A stretch of 64,000 bases of DNA from Sanderia malayensis (GCA_013076295.1 RQOL01000673.1:62001-126000); one strand, 5' to 3'; numbered from the stretch's first letter, positions 44,737 through 56,466 are shown. The notes: generated by a model from the sequence alone, not told the origin. Numbers and translations: made by a program.

Positions 44737-45169
44737 TAATATTTAGCCCTTTGGACATTGCTTCAAGTAAATCTTGGATTCTTACACTTGTAGCTTTGGA
44801 ACACCACCCCGGGAAACACTTATGTTTACTTTTCTGCGTTGCTCAGTAAATTTTTCCCTTGTAATGACATATGTAATTAGAATTTAAATTATGAAAATTG
44901 AGACCTATTGTGAATTTTTTCTAGACAGGTTTTCCTGTTATTTATTGGTTTCACAGAATGGTAATATGTGGCTTGAGCAGGCAAGCCACATATTACCGTG
45001 ATGCTACCACAAAGCCTACCACATATCAAACCAACCTCTGCCCTTGGTAAAAATTAAAATTAAGAATATTAAATTACCAAAAAATATATAAGATGTAAAT
45101 TTCTAAAGATGTAATACAAAACCTCACAGTTATTTTAATTGTTATGTATACCACAAGGAAATTAGTTGT
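44737..45169. other. No gene recognised
   Basis: AT-rich. Near 44962-44996, GGTAATATGTGGCTTG and CAAGCCACATATTACC form a hairpin with a short loop: a strong stem of 16 bp. Confidence 0.6.
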
Positions 45170-46020
45170 CTAGCGTTGAGTCTGTGGGGAGCTACTACTG
45201 GAATTAAAGTGAGGCATTTGCCTTGAGTCCTGTTCTAGTAAAGACCTATATGGTGATTGAACCCTTGAATAGTTTGCCAAGTGTAAATACGGTTGTTGTG
45301 GATAATGGGCAAACATGTTACTTGGTGTTGCAGCCTTGTACTTGGTCTCACAAACTAATCTTTGAATATCCATTCTCAACAAATCTTTACTCTCTCCCTC
45401 TTATATGGTCTGAAACATCTTCGCAATCATTTCACCAAAAAGCTGATCTGCTGAATTTGGAGCCCTCACCTCCACTGGCTATGGTCTTTCTTTGGGCCTA
45501 TTTAGTACACTGATTGCTGATTAAAACATTTGACCTATTGGTGTCAATCGTTTTGGCAGATTTTGCAGAGGGCCTGTTGTCTGTTTGGTAGGCACAGTAA
45601 TCCTCATCAGCTCTTGGTCTTGTTGTGCCAATGTTTGAAGTGGTAGCACGGGGAGTGACATTGTCAGACAAAAATGACAAGGCATCATAATACTGCTATT
45701 TACTTCTGTAGATGTCAGCAGCCCCTGCACCACTTACTTTAGATTGCTCACATTTATTTTTCGCTGCTACATAATAGGACCTTAGGGCATTGACCTTTCG
45801 TTGCATTTCTTCCAATGAAGGAAGGAGAATCACTCCAAATTCGGACAAATCAGCAACAATTTTGCCGATACAATGTCTCCTTCTTTCTTTAATATGATTG
45901 CTAGGGTCATACAGCATCATACAGCGGTGGCTGATTTTCCCATAGCTCTATTAATTTATCAACGACATCATCTTTCCACTCAAACTTATTTTCTTTCACT
46001 TTCTTCGCTTTTCTAGCCAA
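45170..46020 (-). pseudogene. MADF/SANT-like DNA-binding protein, frame-broken
   Basis: On the minus strand: KENKFEWKDDVVDKLIELW and ENQPPLYD, then after a 10-bp tandem duplication (45907-45926) YDPSNHIKERRRHCIGKIVA, and MQRKVNALRSYYVAAKNK. This is a MADF-type three-helix domain. The C-terminal segment near 45380-45450 has FGEMIAKMFQTI and, in the next frame, LRMDIQRLVCET, the helical tail these proteins use for protein contact. Stops and the duplication break the frame several times. MADF/SANT proteins accompany PIF/Harbinger transposases, and the THAP/HTH remnant lies close by, but on the other strand. Confidence 0.55.
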
Positions 46021-46813
46021 AGGCTTTATTTACTGGAGGCAGTGCTTGTCTGCTCACTATTTGAAATGATTGATCTTCATCTTCATATGCATTATACTCT
46101 TCACTGCTACAAATAAAAACATCAAATTAAATCAAATTACATAGGAATTAAATGCTTACACAACCAGAACATGAGAGCAGTTGCAGTGCAGCAGGCCAAG
46201 CTACCAATGGCACCCTGGTTACAAGTGTAGTTGTGTGGAAGGAAGAACCAGGTGCAGCCAACCTGCATATGGTGTCAGATTTAATTTGGGTAGCTTAGCC
46301 TAGATTAAGGTAGGCCAATGAAGGATGAAGTCAGAGATTTACTGCATTAGACATAGATTACAGTATGCAATCATATAGTCTAGTACCTATAGACCCACTG
46401 TTTCACTGTAACTTAGGTCACAATGAGCAAACTTGCTTGGCACCGTTATAAGAAAAAATATCATTAATTTATTGCACAATTATTTGCAGAAATTCACATC
46501 GCTTAAACAGTTGGCTACCTACCATAATGGTGGGCCAAAACCAAAGGCCTAGCTAGACCTGTAGGTCAGGTAAATGTAAAATAAGTCTAAGCAAACAGAA
46601 ACAAATTCAAAATATAACTCTTACTTTTGCACTGAGTATGCTGCCTGTGATATTTCTTGTTCTGGTATTTCGAAATCAGCACAACCAGCAGGAATTTCCA
46701 TTGTAAAATTTGTGAACTTTGACTGCCTTCCACTGCGTTCTTTTCTTTTTTCAATGTGAAGTAAATCAAGAAAAGCTCCAGAAAAGTGCATCATAAAATG
46801 GTGCCCAGGAAAA
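46021..46813. other. No gene recognised
   Basis: Spacer. Short minus-strand frames here (46587-46854) overlap the start of the MULE-like exon and look like shadows. Confidence 0.35.
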
Positions 46814-48492
46814 TTGTCGGTCTCTTTGAAAAACTTGAAGGAAGGACTAAGCAATTTGACCAGCGATCAAATTGAAATCCCGCAAGAAGGATTAAAAATG
46901 TCGTCATTTTGGCTAACAGATTCATCATATGAAAATGAATCAATTGTTGATGAAAATGGAAAGCGTCTAGTATTCCCAGGTATCACATCTGTCATTTTTT
47001 TCAATTCAAATCATTTCTGGGAAAACCAATGAATTTAAAAAATTCATTTTCCCAGGTCTAAGTCAGTGGCATTTTAGAAAGCATCAGGCGTCTTATAGAC
47101 GTTTTATTGGTGAGCTAATGATAGCGAAGGCAAAGTTAGCAGAAATCAAAAGGGTTGGCCATGACTTAGATGATGCAATTGTGAATGGTTTAAATGACAT
47201 ATGGCCACAAGCAAGTCATTTGTGGTGCATCCAACATTTGCAAAATGCTGACTCAACACAGCTGGCCAAAATGGGTGCCAACAACATGGGTGGTTTGAGA
47301 AGCACAGGAGTGACATATTTGTAAAATGCCTCATATTGTCTGCAAGAGAGGAGCTAAATATCAGTGGCTGATTCTACAGCAACGGCTTGGAATCGAAGCA
47401 CAGGTGATAAAAGTGACAATTGTCCAATGGGGGTATAGTTGTCCAATGGGGAGAATGGGGATGTATTGTCTTTCAGGGTATCATTTTCACCTGTTTTTTC
47501 TATTGCAGGGTATCAAAACAAATAATTTTTCTAGAGCAGGACATAATTTCAGTAACATTAGGCCTTTGCACCTGTTGACAGCAAAGTTAACAGTTGCTTT
47601 CACTTTTGCAATTAAGTATTGACATTAGTTGATCTTGATTCTGAAGCATTTTTTTCTGATTTCTTATTTCAAATCCATATCGACAAGCTCCTGAAAAAGA
47701 AGATAAATGAAGTGTCACCAAGCAAAGATATCCAAGCTGTGAGTGAAACCCTAGCCATATGGGTCCAAGAAAACTTCGTGGAAGAAGCACAGAAAGCTCT
47801 CTTTAGGCAAGGAAAGTATCAGTTGGCAATTGGGTACAAGCACTTCTCTGTTGAACCTACTGTTTGGCTGCTATGGGGTCCCCAAAGAAGACTTCAACAT
47901 TTTGAAGCTTTCCTCTACCATGTTCCGCCAAGCTATGAGAAGTATCAGAAGCCTTTAAATGCTGGGCTAAAGAAGACACCTTGCCAGAAAAGGAGAGCTG
48001 ATCTTCCAGAGCCTGAAATGTTTCAAGACCTGGTGGCTGCTGAGCCAATCAAAAACGTTGTGACCCCAGTCAAGCAAAGGAAGATTAATTCACAATCTTT
48101 GCAACGAGAAGTTGTAGCAAAAGTGCAACAGCCAGCCATAGATGTGTTCGATCCTTTCCGAGTGAACAACACCATGTATACTTTGGTCCACAGAAATAAC
48201 AAATCCATGTTTCCTCAGTGTAAAACGTTGCGAGGAATGCAAGATTGCTTTTATAACAGCAGATGTAATTGCGGTGAAGCCAACTGCAGTTCGTGAATTA
48301 ATAAACAACTATGGAAAGAGGCAAAAGCAAACAGGGAACATCTATTTGCACTACTTGAAGAAGTGTTTGAAAGTGCACAACCAGAAATTTGAATTTAATG
48401 CAGTAACAGTGCCAAGCCAGACGAAGAAACATCTGTCAGATGCTCAAATGGCCAAACTGCTTAGTGCCAGTTGTCTTTTTGAAGACATGTAA
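46814..48492 (+). pseudogene. MULE-like transposase remnant, spliced, frame-broken
   Basis: Exon 46814-46979 ends VDENGKRLVFPG. A 76-bp intron (46980-47055) joins in phase 1 to SQWHFRKHQASYRRF, then IKRVGHDLDDAIVNGL and WPQASHLWCIQHLQNAD, the MULE transposase pattern with the 'D....A....FP...hl.C..Hl' core. After a gap with stops (47325-47618) the frame resumes at 47619: WVQENFVEEAQKALF, YKHFSVEPTVWLLW, QHFEAFLYHVPPSYEKYQKP, KKRRADLPEPE-like basic linker, and a Cys-rich end (CFYNSRCNCGEANC). A frameshift near 48280 leads to a last segment (48274-48492) with RELINNYGKRQKQTGN. It resembles the MULE-like genes common in cnidarians and sponges; no terminal repeats were identified. Confidence 0.6.
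46980..47055 (+). other. 76-bp intron with TTCCCAGGT at both splice junctions
   Basis: The exon-intron boundary (TTCCCAG|GT) and the intron-exon boundary (TTCCCAG|GT) share the same nine bases. Removal restores an uninterrupted frame. Confidence 0.65.
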
Positions 48493-48839
48493 CACTCTAG
48501 TTTTGTTGTGTATTGGGTTCTTAAAATTGATGTTAAGCAACACAGCACCACCAGCTGATAAATGAAATGGACATGTCATGTAGCTTTTTGATACAGATTT
48601 GTCTTCATTAAAAAATGTTAAGTTTAACCTTAACCTTGCCCTTGTGCCAGCTCAATACGTTTCTTGTTTGGGTCTATCCGGTTCTTACGGACAAGGGTTT
48701 ACATTTATACATCAAAGGGAAAATCGCCTGTCTTTCTTGTTTGTTGCTCTTACATGGATCAGGAAAGAGAGTTATGACCAGAAAAATCCTGACTGAGTAT
48801 GACAAAGGCAGTATAACATTTGCTGCTTCTAATAATACT
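48493..48839. other. No gene recognised
   Basis: Spacer following the MULE-like remnant; short overlapping frames only. Confidence 0.35.
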
Positions 48840-50620
48840 ATTCTGCGATGTCACGTGATGACGCACTTTCCCTGCCAAAAACAATAGATTCGACCTGAAA
48901 CAATAGGTCGAACGCCCAAAAACAATGGGCCGAAACGGCGAATCGGTGATCAATAAGGCTTTTTTCAATGGGGGCGCACAAGGTTGAGACTTGCATGGAA
49001 AGGCTCCGTTTCTGGAGTAGGCAAAAGTTATCTATTTTTGGAAGCCTATTTTAAAAGAATTTTTGAGTTATTCCATTGATTATCCTACTAATTGTGCTAT
49101 CACGAAAAAACGACGGTTTACCCTGGCGAAACTTCCAAATTCGCGTCACGAACTCCAATTTCGAAGGAAGCGTTCGCTCTTCACGTGACGCGTTTCGCCT
49201 TTTGCTGCAATTTGATTGGCTCTTTCGTGGCTTCATGTGAAAAGTCACGCGTTTTTTGTTATCATGCAAATTAGCCCTCGGGTTGAACAGCAGGTACTTT
49301 TGGAGAAGACGCATGTTTTTGTTTTCAACACAAAGGATAACTGGGCGCCTTTCAAAGTGTTTTACGACCTGAATTATCTTTGTAAAGCCTTGCTAATTGT
49401 TTGAGAGACCTCTGGAAAATTACAGGAAAAAATTGAGAACACAGGTGATAGCTTTGTTTTGTTTTTTGAGTGAGATAGTTGTAGTTTAGGCAGTAGGCGA
49501 CCGCCATTGTTGCTTCGGCATGCCTGCGACGCTTAGGCCTAATGTAAACAAGCCCAAAGTTTTAATAAACAAATTATGATAAGGGGTTATCAGGCGAGCG
49601 AAGCGAGCCAAACTGTTGCGAGAAGAGTAGGCAGAGGCATGAGTGTAAGCGAATGCAGCGCACGAAGTGCGCCCTATCAGTCAATGTTTCTTGATAATAG
49701 ATAGACAGGCGAGCGCAGCGAGCTAACCCATTGTACGTGGGGTTGAAAGAGGCATGAGCGAAGCGAATGCAGCGCACGAAGTGTACTTTTGGAGAAGACG
49801 CGTGTTTTTGTTTTGCACACAAAGGGGCCTTTCAAAGTGTTTTACGAGCTGAACATTTTTTGTAAAGAGCTGCTAATTGTTTCAAAGACCCTGGAGAGTT
49901 GCAGGAAACAATTGGGAACACAGGTGATAGGTTTGTTTAGTATTTTGAGTTGAAATAGTTGTAGTTTTTGTAGTATCTAGGCCTTGCTTCGGCATGCTTA
50001 GGCCCAATGAAAACAAAGTCAAAATTATGATTTGTTCAGGCGCTATTTGCACGGTTTTCCTCATTTAAACTTTCAACAAGTGTTTGTATGTTTGTATATT
50101 AGGTATAGTATGTTGTTTTAGTAGGTATAGTATGTTTTTATAGTAGGTATAGTAGGTATAGTATGTTTTTATAGTAGGTATAGTATGTATATAGTATGTT
50201 TATAGTATGTTATTATAGTAGGTATAGTAGGTATAGTATGTTTGTATAGTAGGTAAAGTAGGTATAGTATGTTTGTATAGTAGGTATAGTATCTTTGTAT
50301 GGTAGGTATAGTAGGTATAGTATGTTTGCATAGTAGGTATAGTATGTTGGTAAAATAGGTATAGTAGGTTGTAGGTATGTATGTAGGTATGTATGTATGT
50401 AGGTATGTATGTATGGGCATGAGCGTAAGCAAATGCAGCGCACGAAGTGCGCCAACCACAGGCAAGCGTAGCGAGCTAACCCATTGTACGTAGGGTTGAA
50501 AGAGGCATGAGCATAAGCGAATGCAGCGCACAAAGTGCGCCCTATCAGTCAATGTTTCTTTATAATAGATAGACAGGCGAGCGCAGCGAGCTAACCCATT
50601 GTAAGTGGCATTCATTATTT
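48840..50620 (+). repeat. Dispersed hairpin-rich repeat family, copy 2
   Basis: Same block order as 15950-17320: GATGTCACGTGATGACGCAC, CCAAAAACAATAGATTCGA, AATAGGTCGAACGCCC, then the AACACAGGTGATAGC block, the TATAGTAGG minisatellite and GCGAGC hairpin units. One part is duplicated inside this copy: 49293-49460 recurs at 49785-49945 (GTACTTTTGGAGAAGACGC to AACACAGGTGATAG). Confidence 0.7.
50088..50410 (+). repeat. TATAGTAGG/TATAGTATG minisatellite
   Basis: Tandem GTATAGTAGGTATAGTATGT units with variants, ending in (GTAT)n. Homologous to the array at 16697-16913 and longer. Confidence 0.85.
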
Positions 50621-52406
50621 CATTATTGTAGAGAGTAAGTTATTATAGTAGTTACCTTCTGTATTTGTAGCTCAGTTGTTCAATTGATATCTTCCAAATA
50701 TTGCATAATATCCTGTCACAAAAAAAACCAAGAACATAATTATAAGTAGGTATTGTATGCATACTTTGTTTGCATAGTAGGTATAATATGTAAAGTTTCT
50801 ACGTATAGTAGGCAAAGTATGTATAATACATACACAAGTGGAAGTCTGTAAGGTAAAGAAGGGGAGAGTTATATACTTTGCAGGAAAACTGCCACATTCA
50901 AAAAAACTATTAAAACAGAGGTTGAAGGTAAAATGGTTCAATCAATGTAGATATATATAATATATATAGATGTATACATAATAAAGAAAGGCAATGAAAT
51001 AATTAATAACATTATAATAACATTATAAATAACTATTATATTATAATAACTATTTTATTATACTAACTTATATTATATTATAACTTATAATATGTAAATT
51101 TCCATACCAAATAGTTTTGTAATCTCATACTGATTTTTATACGGAAGTAAAAGATTTTTACTGAATGATTATACCATTATTTATGTTTGTATATTCATGT
51201 ATGGCAATTTTTGTCTACTTATGCCATACTTCTACACATTACTTTACAAGTGACTATTATTCAACTTAACATACCCTCTATATTTTTTCACCAATTCGTA
51301 GTTCAGTCTATTCCATAGTCCTTGCTGTGCAATTTTTACTTTCACTATGCAGCAATATTATAGCATCAGAATAAGCCAGCACCACATTTCTTCCACATGC
51401 CGAGGATACCTCGATTTCATTTAAAATCCTGTTTGGTGAGGCCTCAAAAGACAATACCTTTGACTGTAGCACGCTAAAAACTTAATATAGTGATATTAAA
51501 TTTTATACAAAAGGATGGAATTAAAATTAGATAGACAACATAGTAGTACCACATTAGATTAGAGAAAAAACAATCCCCGAGAGAATGTTTTCATATGATA
51601 CCTGATATGGTAATTTTTCAATTTATTTCACGGCAAATAATGATGCAATTTCATAGATTATTATTTCTTAAATGGAAAGGGAGTAGTTTTCCTACCTCAT
51701 TCTTTGGTCTGCTTCATGTCAACCAGTCAGCTTATCTCAATATTGACAGCATATTTTTATATCCATGGCTTTACAAATGACTATCATTAAGTACAATTTA
51801 CCCTAGATATTCCATGAAATGTATTCGTTGGAATACCATTGCTACCTTTTGCAATTTCACTATAACATCATTATAATTATAAGCCCAACATTAGATTCTT
51901 TCCACACGTCAAAAAGACCTCGATTTCATTTTTCATTCTTCTGGGCGAGGCCATATTGTTGCTATAGTATCACAAGACAATTACCTTGGACAGAAGCGCG
52001 CGAAAAACTTTTCCAGATTTTGATCGCACAAATTCAAGTAAGTGGAAATTTTTTCTTCGTAACTTTTAAAACTATCAACGTTTAACAAAGCGAAGACATA
52101 TAAACTAAAAAAACTTACAAATAATTGTATATTATTCACCACAATTTTCCACTTCATGTATAGTGTATTTAACAAAAGTTACTTTTGTTTCTATCAGCAT
52201 TATCACTGAACTAGAATCGCGCGCTCATTCAAAGTTTTGTAAGTATTTCCTTCTATTACCATCTTCACATCACGCTTGCTCTTCCTGTATTTATACGTAA
52301 AAATTAGCTATTATCAGAATTTCATAAAATTATAATTGCAGCATTTTCTAATCCTTATTTTCCTCATTCAATATTTTCCAATTTTTATTTGAAGAACATT
52401 TTAAAC
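50621..52406. other. No gene; diverged tandem blocks and TA-rich sequence
   Basis: TA-rich simple sequence near 50945-51095. The blocks 51235-51480 and 51770-52010 look like diverged copies of one another (TTTACAARTGACTATYATT, ACCTCGATTTCATTT, GGCGAGGCC- or GGTGAGGCC-like). No coding frame of note. Confidence 0.4.
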
Positions 52407-52998
52407 ATGGCAAGTGCTAAGCCGAAACAACATGAAATCGCCATCACATTTGGCAAAAACACAAAAGTAGTTATATCACATACATTCTTTCCTAAATATT
52501 TGGCCAATTTCCATGTTCTCCATTATTCTTCATACGCTCTTTTCTTTATAGGAGATAACATACAGCAATGTATCATTGCTCAAAAAAGAATGTGCCAACC
52601 AATTCCATGAATTGGTTGGAAAAAAGTTTATTTTGGTTTTCCCCACCGGGAAAAGAATTCCGACAAAAGGAATAGTGTAAGTATATCTTTTCCATCACTT
52701 TTCACACCTCAAATATATGCACTTGGGCAATGGCATAATATCTTTTGACTTTATGTTACCAACCTGTTAAACATAACTGTTAATAATGTTAATTTGCAGA
52801 ACACAATCAGAGGCCTTTATTAAAATAAAAGGAGATCTAAAAAAAAAATCAAACAAAAAGGGTGGGAAGGTCGACAAAAAGGGTGGAAAGGTCACCCAAA
52901 AGGAAGGTCCTCCACAGCCATTCCATAGTGACCATGCCCACCCATACCAAGTAGCACGTGGTGCTCAAACTGTTAAATTTATTTATTTTAATATATAA
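52407..52998 (+). CDS. Small three-exon gene, basic protein of 127 residues, unknown
   Basis: Exons 52407-52466, 52552-52676 and 52800-52998 join in consistent phases (0, then 2) with GT-AG introns of 85 and 123 bp (acceptors CTTTATAG and TTTGCAG, donors AAAA|GTAGTT and AGT|GTAAGT) and give one open frame with a stop at 52996-52998. The start is the ATG at 52407 (MASAKPKQHEIAITFGK). The middle reads ECANQFHELVGKKFILVFP, perhaps a small beta-strand-rich fold. The end is a Lys/Gly-rich tract with the repeat DKKGGKV and a His/Pro-rich tail, suggesting nucleic-acid binding; that is inference from composition. I recognise no family. It is not obviously transposon-related and is the best candidate for an ordinary host gene here, though the first donor is weak and longer 5' exons are possible. 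Confidence 0.5.
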
Positions 52999-53150
52999 AT
53001 AGTTTATAAATATTTTGTAAATAGTATTGTAATAGTTTTTGTTCATTTTGTTCATTTTTTCAACATTTTGTTCAGTTTTCAATTAAGTTCTATTGACATT
53101 TAAATAGTTACACAGTAAAAACCTGCATATAAGAACCTCCTATTTTTAAG

Positions 53151-53654
53151 TGTGTATTTTTAAATGATATAAGGTAAATAAAAGGTAAAAATGATAACAT
53201 TTGTAAATAAGAAAAAATGTACAGGGTAGTCGCAGCAATGCAGGACAATAGGCAACAATACACATCAGCGATATAGAGGTGGGGGCGATGTCTAGTAAGT
53301 GTCATTATCATCATAATCATCATCAGTCCCGTGATGGAGATAGTAAATGTAAGGGACGCAAGTAGTGGTAGAATACGGCAAAGATAAATATTTCAGTTAT
53401 GATGTGTATTTTTAAATGATATAAGGTAAATAAAAGGTAAAAATGATAACATTTGTAAATAAGAAAAAATGTACAGGGTAGTCGCAGCAATGCAGGACAA
53501 TAGGCAACAATACACATCAGCGATATAGAGGTGGTGGCGATGTCTAGTAAGTGTCATTATCATCATAATCATCATCAGTCCCGTGATGGAGATAGTAAAT
53601 GTAAGGGACGCAAGTAGTGGTAGAATGCGGCAAAGATAAATATTTCAGTTATGA
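53151..53654 (+). repeat. Perfect-looking 252-bp tandem duplication
   Basis: 53151-53402 and 53403-53654 differ at only about two positions by eye (GGGGGCG versus GGTGGCG; AATACGG versus AATGCGG). Each contains an ATTATCATCATAATCATCATC run. The repeated minus-strand frames are by-products. Very recent origin, or a collapsed larger array. Confidence 0.95.
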
Positions 53655-54229
53655 TAACCATCAGAAATGATTGAATACGAATGGGGTGTAGAAGAAAACC
53701 GAGTAAGGTCAAAGAGAGATTGGGTTGATTTGAGGATCAGTATGGTAAAGAAAAAAGTTGTGTGTGCGAATCGTCAGCTATCAACCTGGATCAGCGTTTC
53801 GGGGGTTTAATGACAGTACGCTTTTATGATCACAGGCCCCCCAGCACCCCGAAGGGCACCATCGCACAAGATAATGAATGCAGAAGTTAGAGACAATGGG
53901 AAAAACAAGGCGCGTACAGCTGATCAGCTAAAGAAGACAAGTATCGGAATTCAGAAGCGCTATGAATATGTGGGGCATAGCGATCAATGCAAAGTAGAAC
54001 CGCAAAAATAATATGAATTCATAGTGAAAAGATTTCGAAATGAAGAATATTTAGTGTTTCTGGATACATGTTCAAGTTGTAATTGGAAAAAAATAATTAT
54101 GATTATGATGTATGCTGCATAACAGCAACAACAATAACAATAGAAAACGGAATTACAACAACAACAACAATGTCGGCTGTTAGGCCAAATAGAAAGTATG
54201 AAATATTAAATGTGAAATTATCACACGAA
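53655..54229. other. No gene recognised; (AAC)n tract
   Basis: Contains an (AAC)n/(ACA)n-like tract at about 54122-54172, near the 3' end of the Penelope-like element. It probably includes that element's 3' part; I found no GIY-YIG endonuclease frame here. Confidence 0.4.
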
Positions 54230-54240
54230 GATGCCCCTGA

Positions 54241-56037
54241 TTTTGACTGTTTATAGTTTGAGGTTAGTCCTGACCAAAATGTCTTTTATGTTTTTGTTTC
54301 GTCGTCCTGTGATAATGGATGTACCTTGTTGAAGATGTCGCTTATGAGGCCAATGTTATAACCTCGTTTAACAAGTGTAATTTGCAGTTGTTTTAAATGT
54401 TGTTCGAAATCGTTATCATCGGATATGATGAGACGATAGCGTAGAGCCTGGCTATAGATAATGCCTTCTTTGCAATGGGTTGGATGGAAGGATAGTGCAT
54501 GTAATAATGAGCAAACATCAGTAGGTTTTTTGTAAAGTGAAGTTTGTAGTGTCCCATTCGGGGTTAAAATGACCATGGTATCAAGAAATGCTATTTTGGT
54601 GAACGAAAAGGACATTTAAAATTGGATAGTATCATGTAGACTCTTCATATGATGGTAAAATGTGTGTAGGTTTTCTAAGCCGTGGGTCCAAATGGCAAAG
54701 ATGTCATCTATAAATCGTAGCCATATCATTGGCTTTTGGTCAGCAGAGGCTGTAGTTAATATATGAGTTTCTATGTGATCCATAAAAATGTTTGCATAGT
54801 TAGGAGCAAATGGTGAGCCCATAGCAGTGCCATGTGTTTGTAAATAGAATTGGTTAAGAAATTGGAAATAATTCTTTTTCAGAATGAACTCCATGATTTG
54901 TTTCATAGATGGTAATGGTATTGGTATCTCAGTGCCATAAAAGGTTTGTATAGATTGTAAACAGCAATTGATACCCTCATCCTGAGGAATGTTTGTGTAA
55001 AGTGATTTTACATCAAATGTGACCAAGATCGAGTTGGGTGGTATTGTACCTTCCAACAATTTGAGTTTTTGTAGAAAATGTGTAGTATCCTTGATGTAGG
55101 ACGGAATCTGTCGTAGAATTTGTTTGATATAATAATCAATGTACACTGAGAGGTTTGATGTGGGTGAATTGCAACCAGAGATAATCGGTCTGCCCGGTGT
55201 ATTAGGTTTGTGTATTTTTGGTAACATGTAAAATATAGGGGTCCTAGCATTATTACTAGGGTTAAGGAATGTAAATGTTGGTTCATCAATGACCTTTTTC
55301 ATATATAAATGAGTAATGAAGGACGAGATATCCAGAATTAGATCATGCATAGGGGTGTGGGGTATTGATATATAGTATTGGCTATTGTCGAGTTGGCGGT
55401 ATGCTTCTCTTAGGTAATCATCAGTTGACCATATTACTATTTTGCCTCCTTTGTCAGCAGGTTTGATAATGATGTCACGCATTGATGCAAGTTCGGGAAG
55501 AGCATTGCGTTCAGCTTCACAAAGGTTTTGTGGGGGACTGATATCACATTGTAAGTTGGAAATATCATTTTGTACATTATCTACATAGTTGAGAATGCTA
55601 ATGTTGTCAGGTTCAGGAGGTTGCCATGTTGAGCGAGTTTGTAATGGGAACTTAGGTGTTGTATGTCTATGTTGAAAATAATGTTTTATAAACAAACGTC
55701 GCCTGAAGGCATGAAAGGACGATTTAATTTCGCTAATTGTAACTGGTTTGGGTGTAGGGATGAACGATAATCCCTTTGAAAGTACATCAATTTGTGTTTG
55801 TGTGAGATTATGATTACTCAAATTGTGAATTAGCAGGGAATTGTCAAAATCGTTTTGGATAGTACGGTGTAGGGATTTTTTCGCAGCATTTTTACGTAGA
55901 TGGCGTTCACTACGTTTCCTTTTGATGCCAGCCATGCGTTTCAGAGTTCGGAGTTTCGATGTGTGTACTTGGAGTACGTCATCAGTAGTTTCTATTTTGA
56001 ACAAAATGAATAGAAGCATATTGGCAGAAAGTTTCAC
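54241..56037 (-). pseudogene. Penelope-like element reverse transcriptase, one in-frame stop, endonuclease absent
   Basis: The 473-codon frame from the ATG at 56037 has the PLE N-terminal hallmark LSKGLSFIPTP, then IIIKPADKGGKIVIWS, FYMLPKIHKPNTPGRPIISG, motif A FDVKSLYTNIP (residues 341-351), motif B GTAMGSPFAPNYANIFM (from 403) and motif C RFIDDIF (Asp at about 444-445). A TAA at 54616-54618 interrupts it just before FTKIAFLDTMV and SLYKKPTDVCSLLHALSFHP, which continue in the same frame to 54286. A frameshift then leads to NIKDILVRTNL, the conserved end of the PLE RT. The GIY-YIG endonuclease that follows in most PLEs is not seen within the next several hundred bases, so this is 3'-truncated or an endonuclease-less type. 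Confidence 0.88.
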
Positions 56038-56466
56038 TCAATAAAAATTAGAATGTTGTTGTTTCCAGTATTTATATAGAATTAGTAAAAATTTGGCTCA
56101 TTCTAAAAGTGTATGCTTTATTATAGAATATAATGAGGAGTATGGCACTCGTTTTGGATTGGAATGGTTTCATTGTAAACTTTCAAGGATAATGTAACGT
56201 TGCAGATATTGCAAAACTGTGAATGTTAGGTGAAACATTATTAAAAAATACTGAATATCGTAAACGGCAAAGCTCCATAGGTATAAGGGTATGATGAAAG
56301 AGTATAAAATTAGTAACTGAAGATTTGCCGTAGGGTATAGTCTAAAGATACATGTAATCGATATTAATTAAGGTAAAAAAACGATAAAATGTTGTAAAGT
56401 CAACGGATTTTCAAGAAAATGTAATGATTATTGACGAGGACGTTTATTGCCTCGTCCGGTAGGTTT
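56038..56466. other. Sequence upstream of the Penelope-like RT
   Basis: AT-rich and runs up to the assembly gap. It may hold the element's 5' part. GGACGTTTATTGCCTCGTCC near 56440 is a short inverted repeat. Confidence 0.35.

Noticed and set aside
50000..50620. CRISPR-like array
   Set aside because: The units are contiguous degenerate minisatellite repeats in a eukaryotic context, without unique spacers.
53108..53575. Repeated CHHHC-poor minus-strand frames in the 252-bp repeat
   Set aside because: They are duplicated because the DNA is duplicated; composition is that of simple ATC-rich sequence.
55841..56044. Plus-strand 67-codon frame
   Set aside because: Antisense to the Penelope-like RT N terminus.
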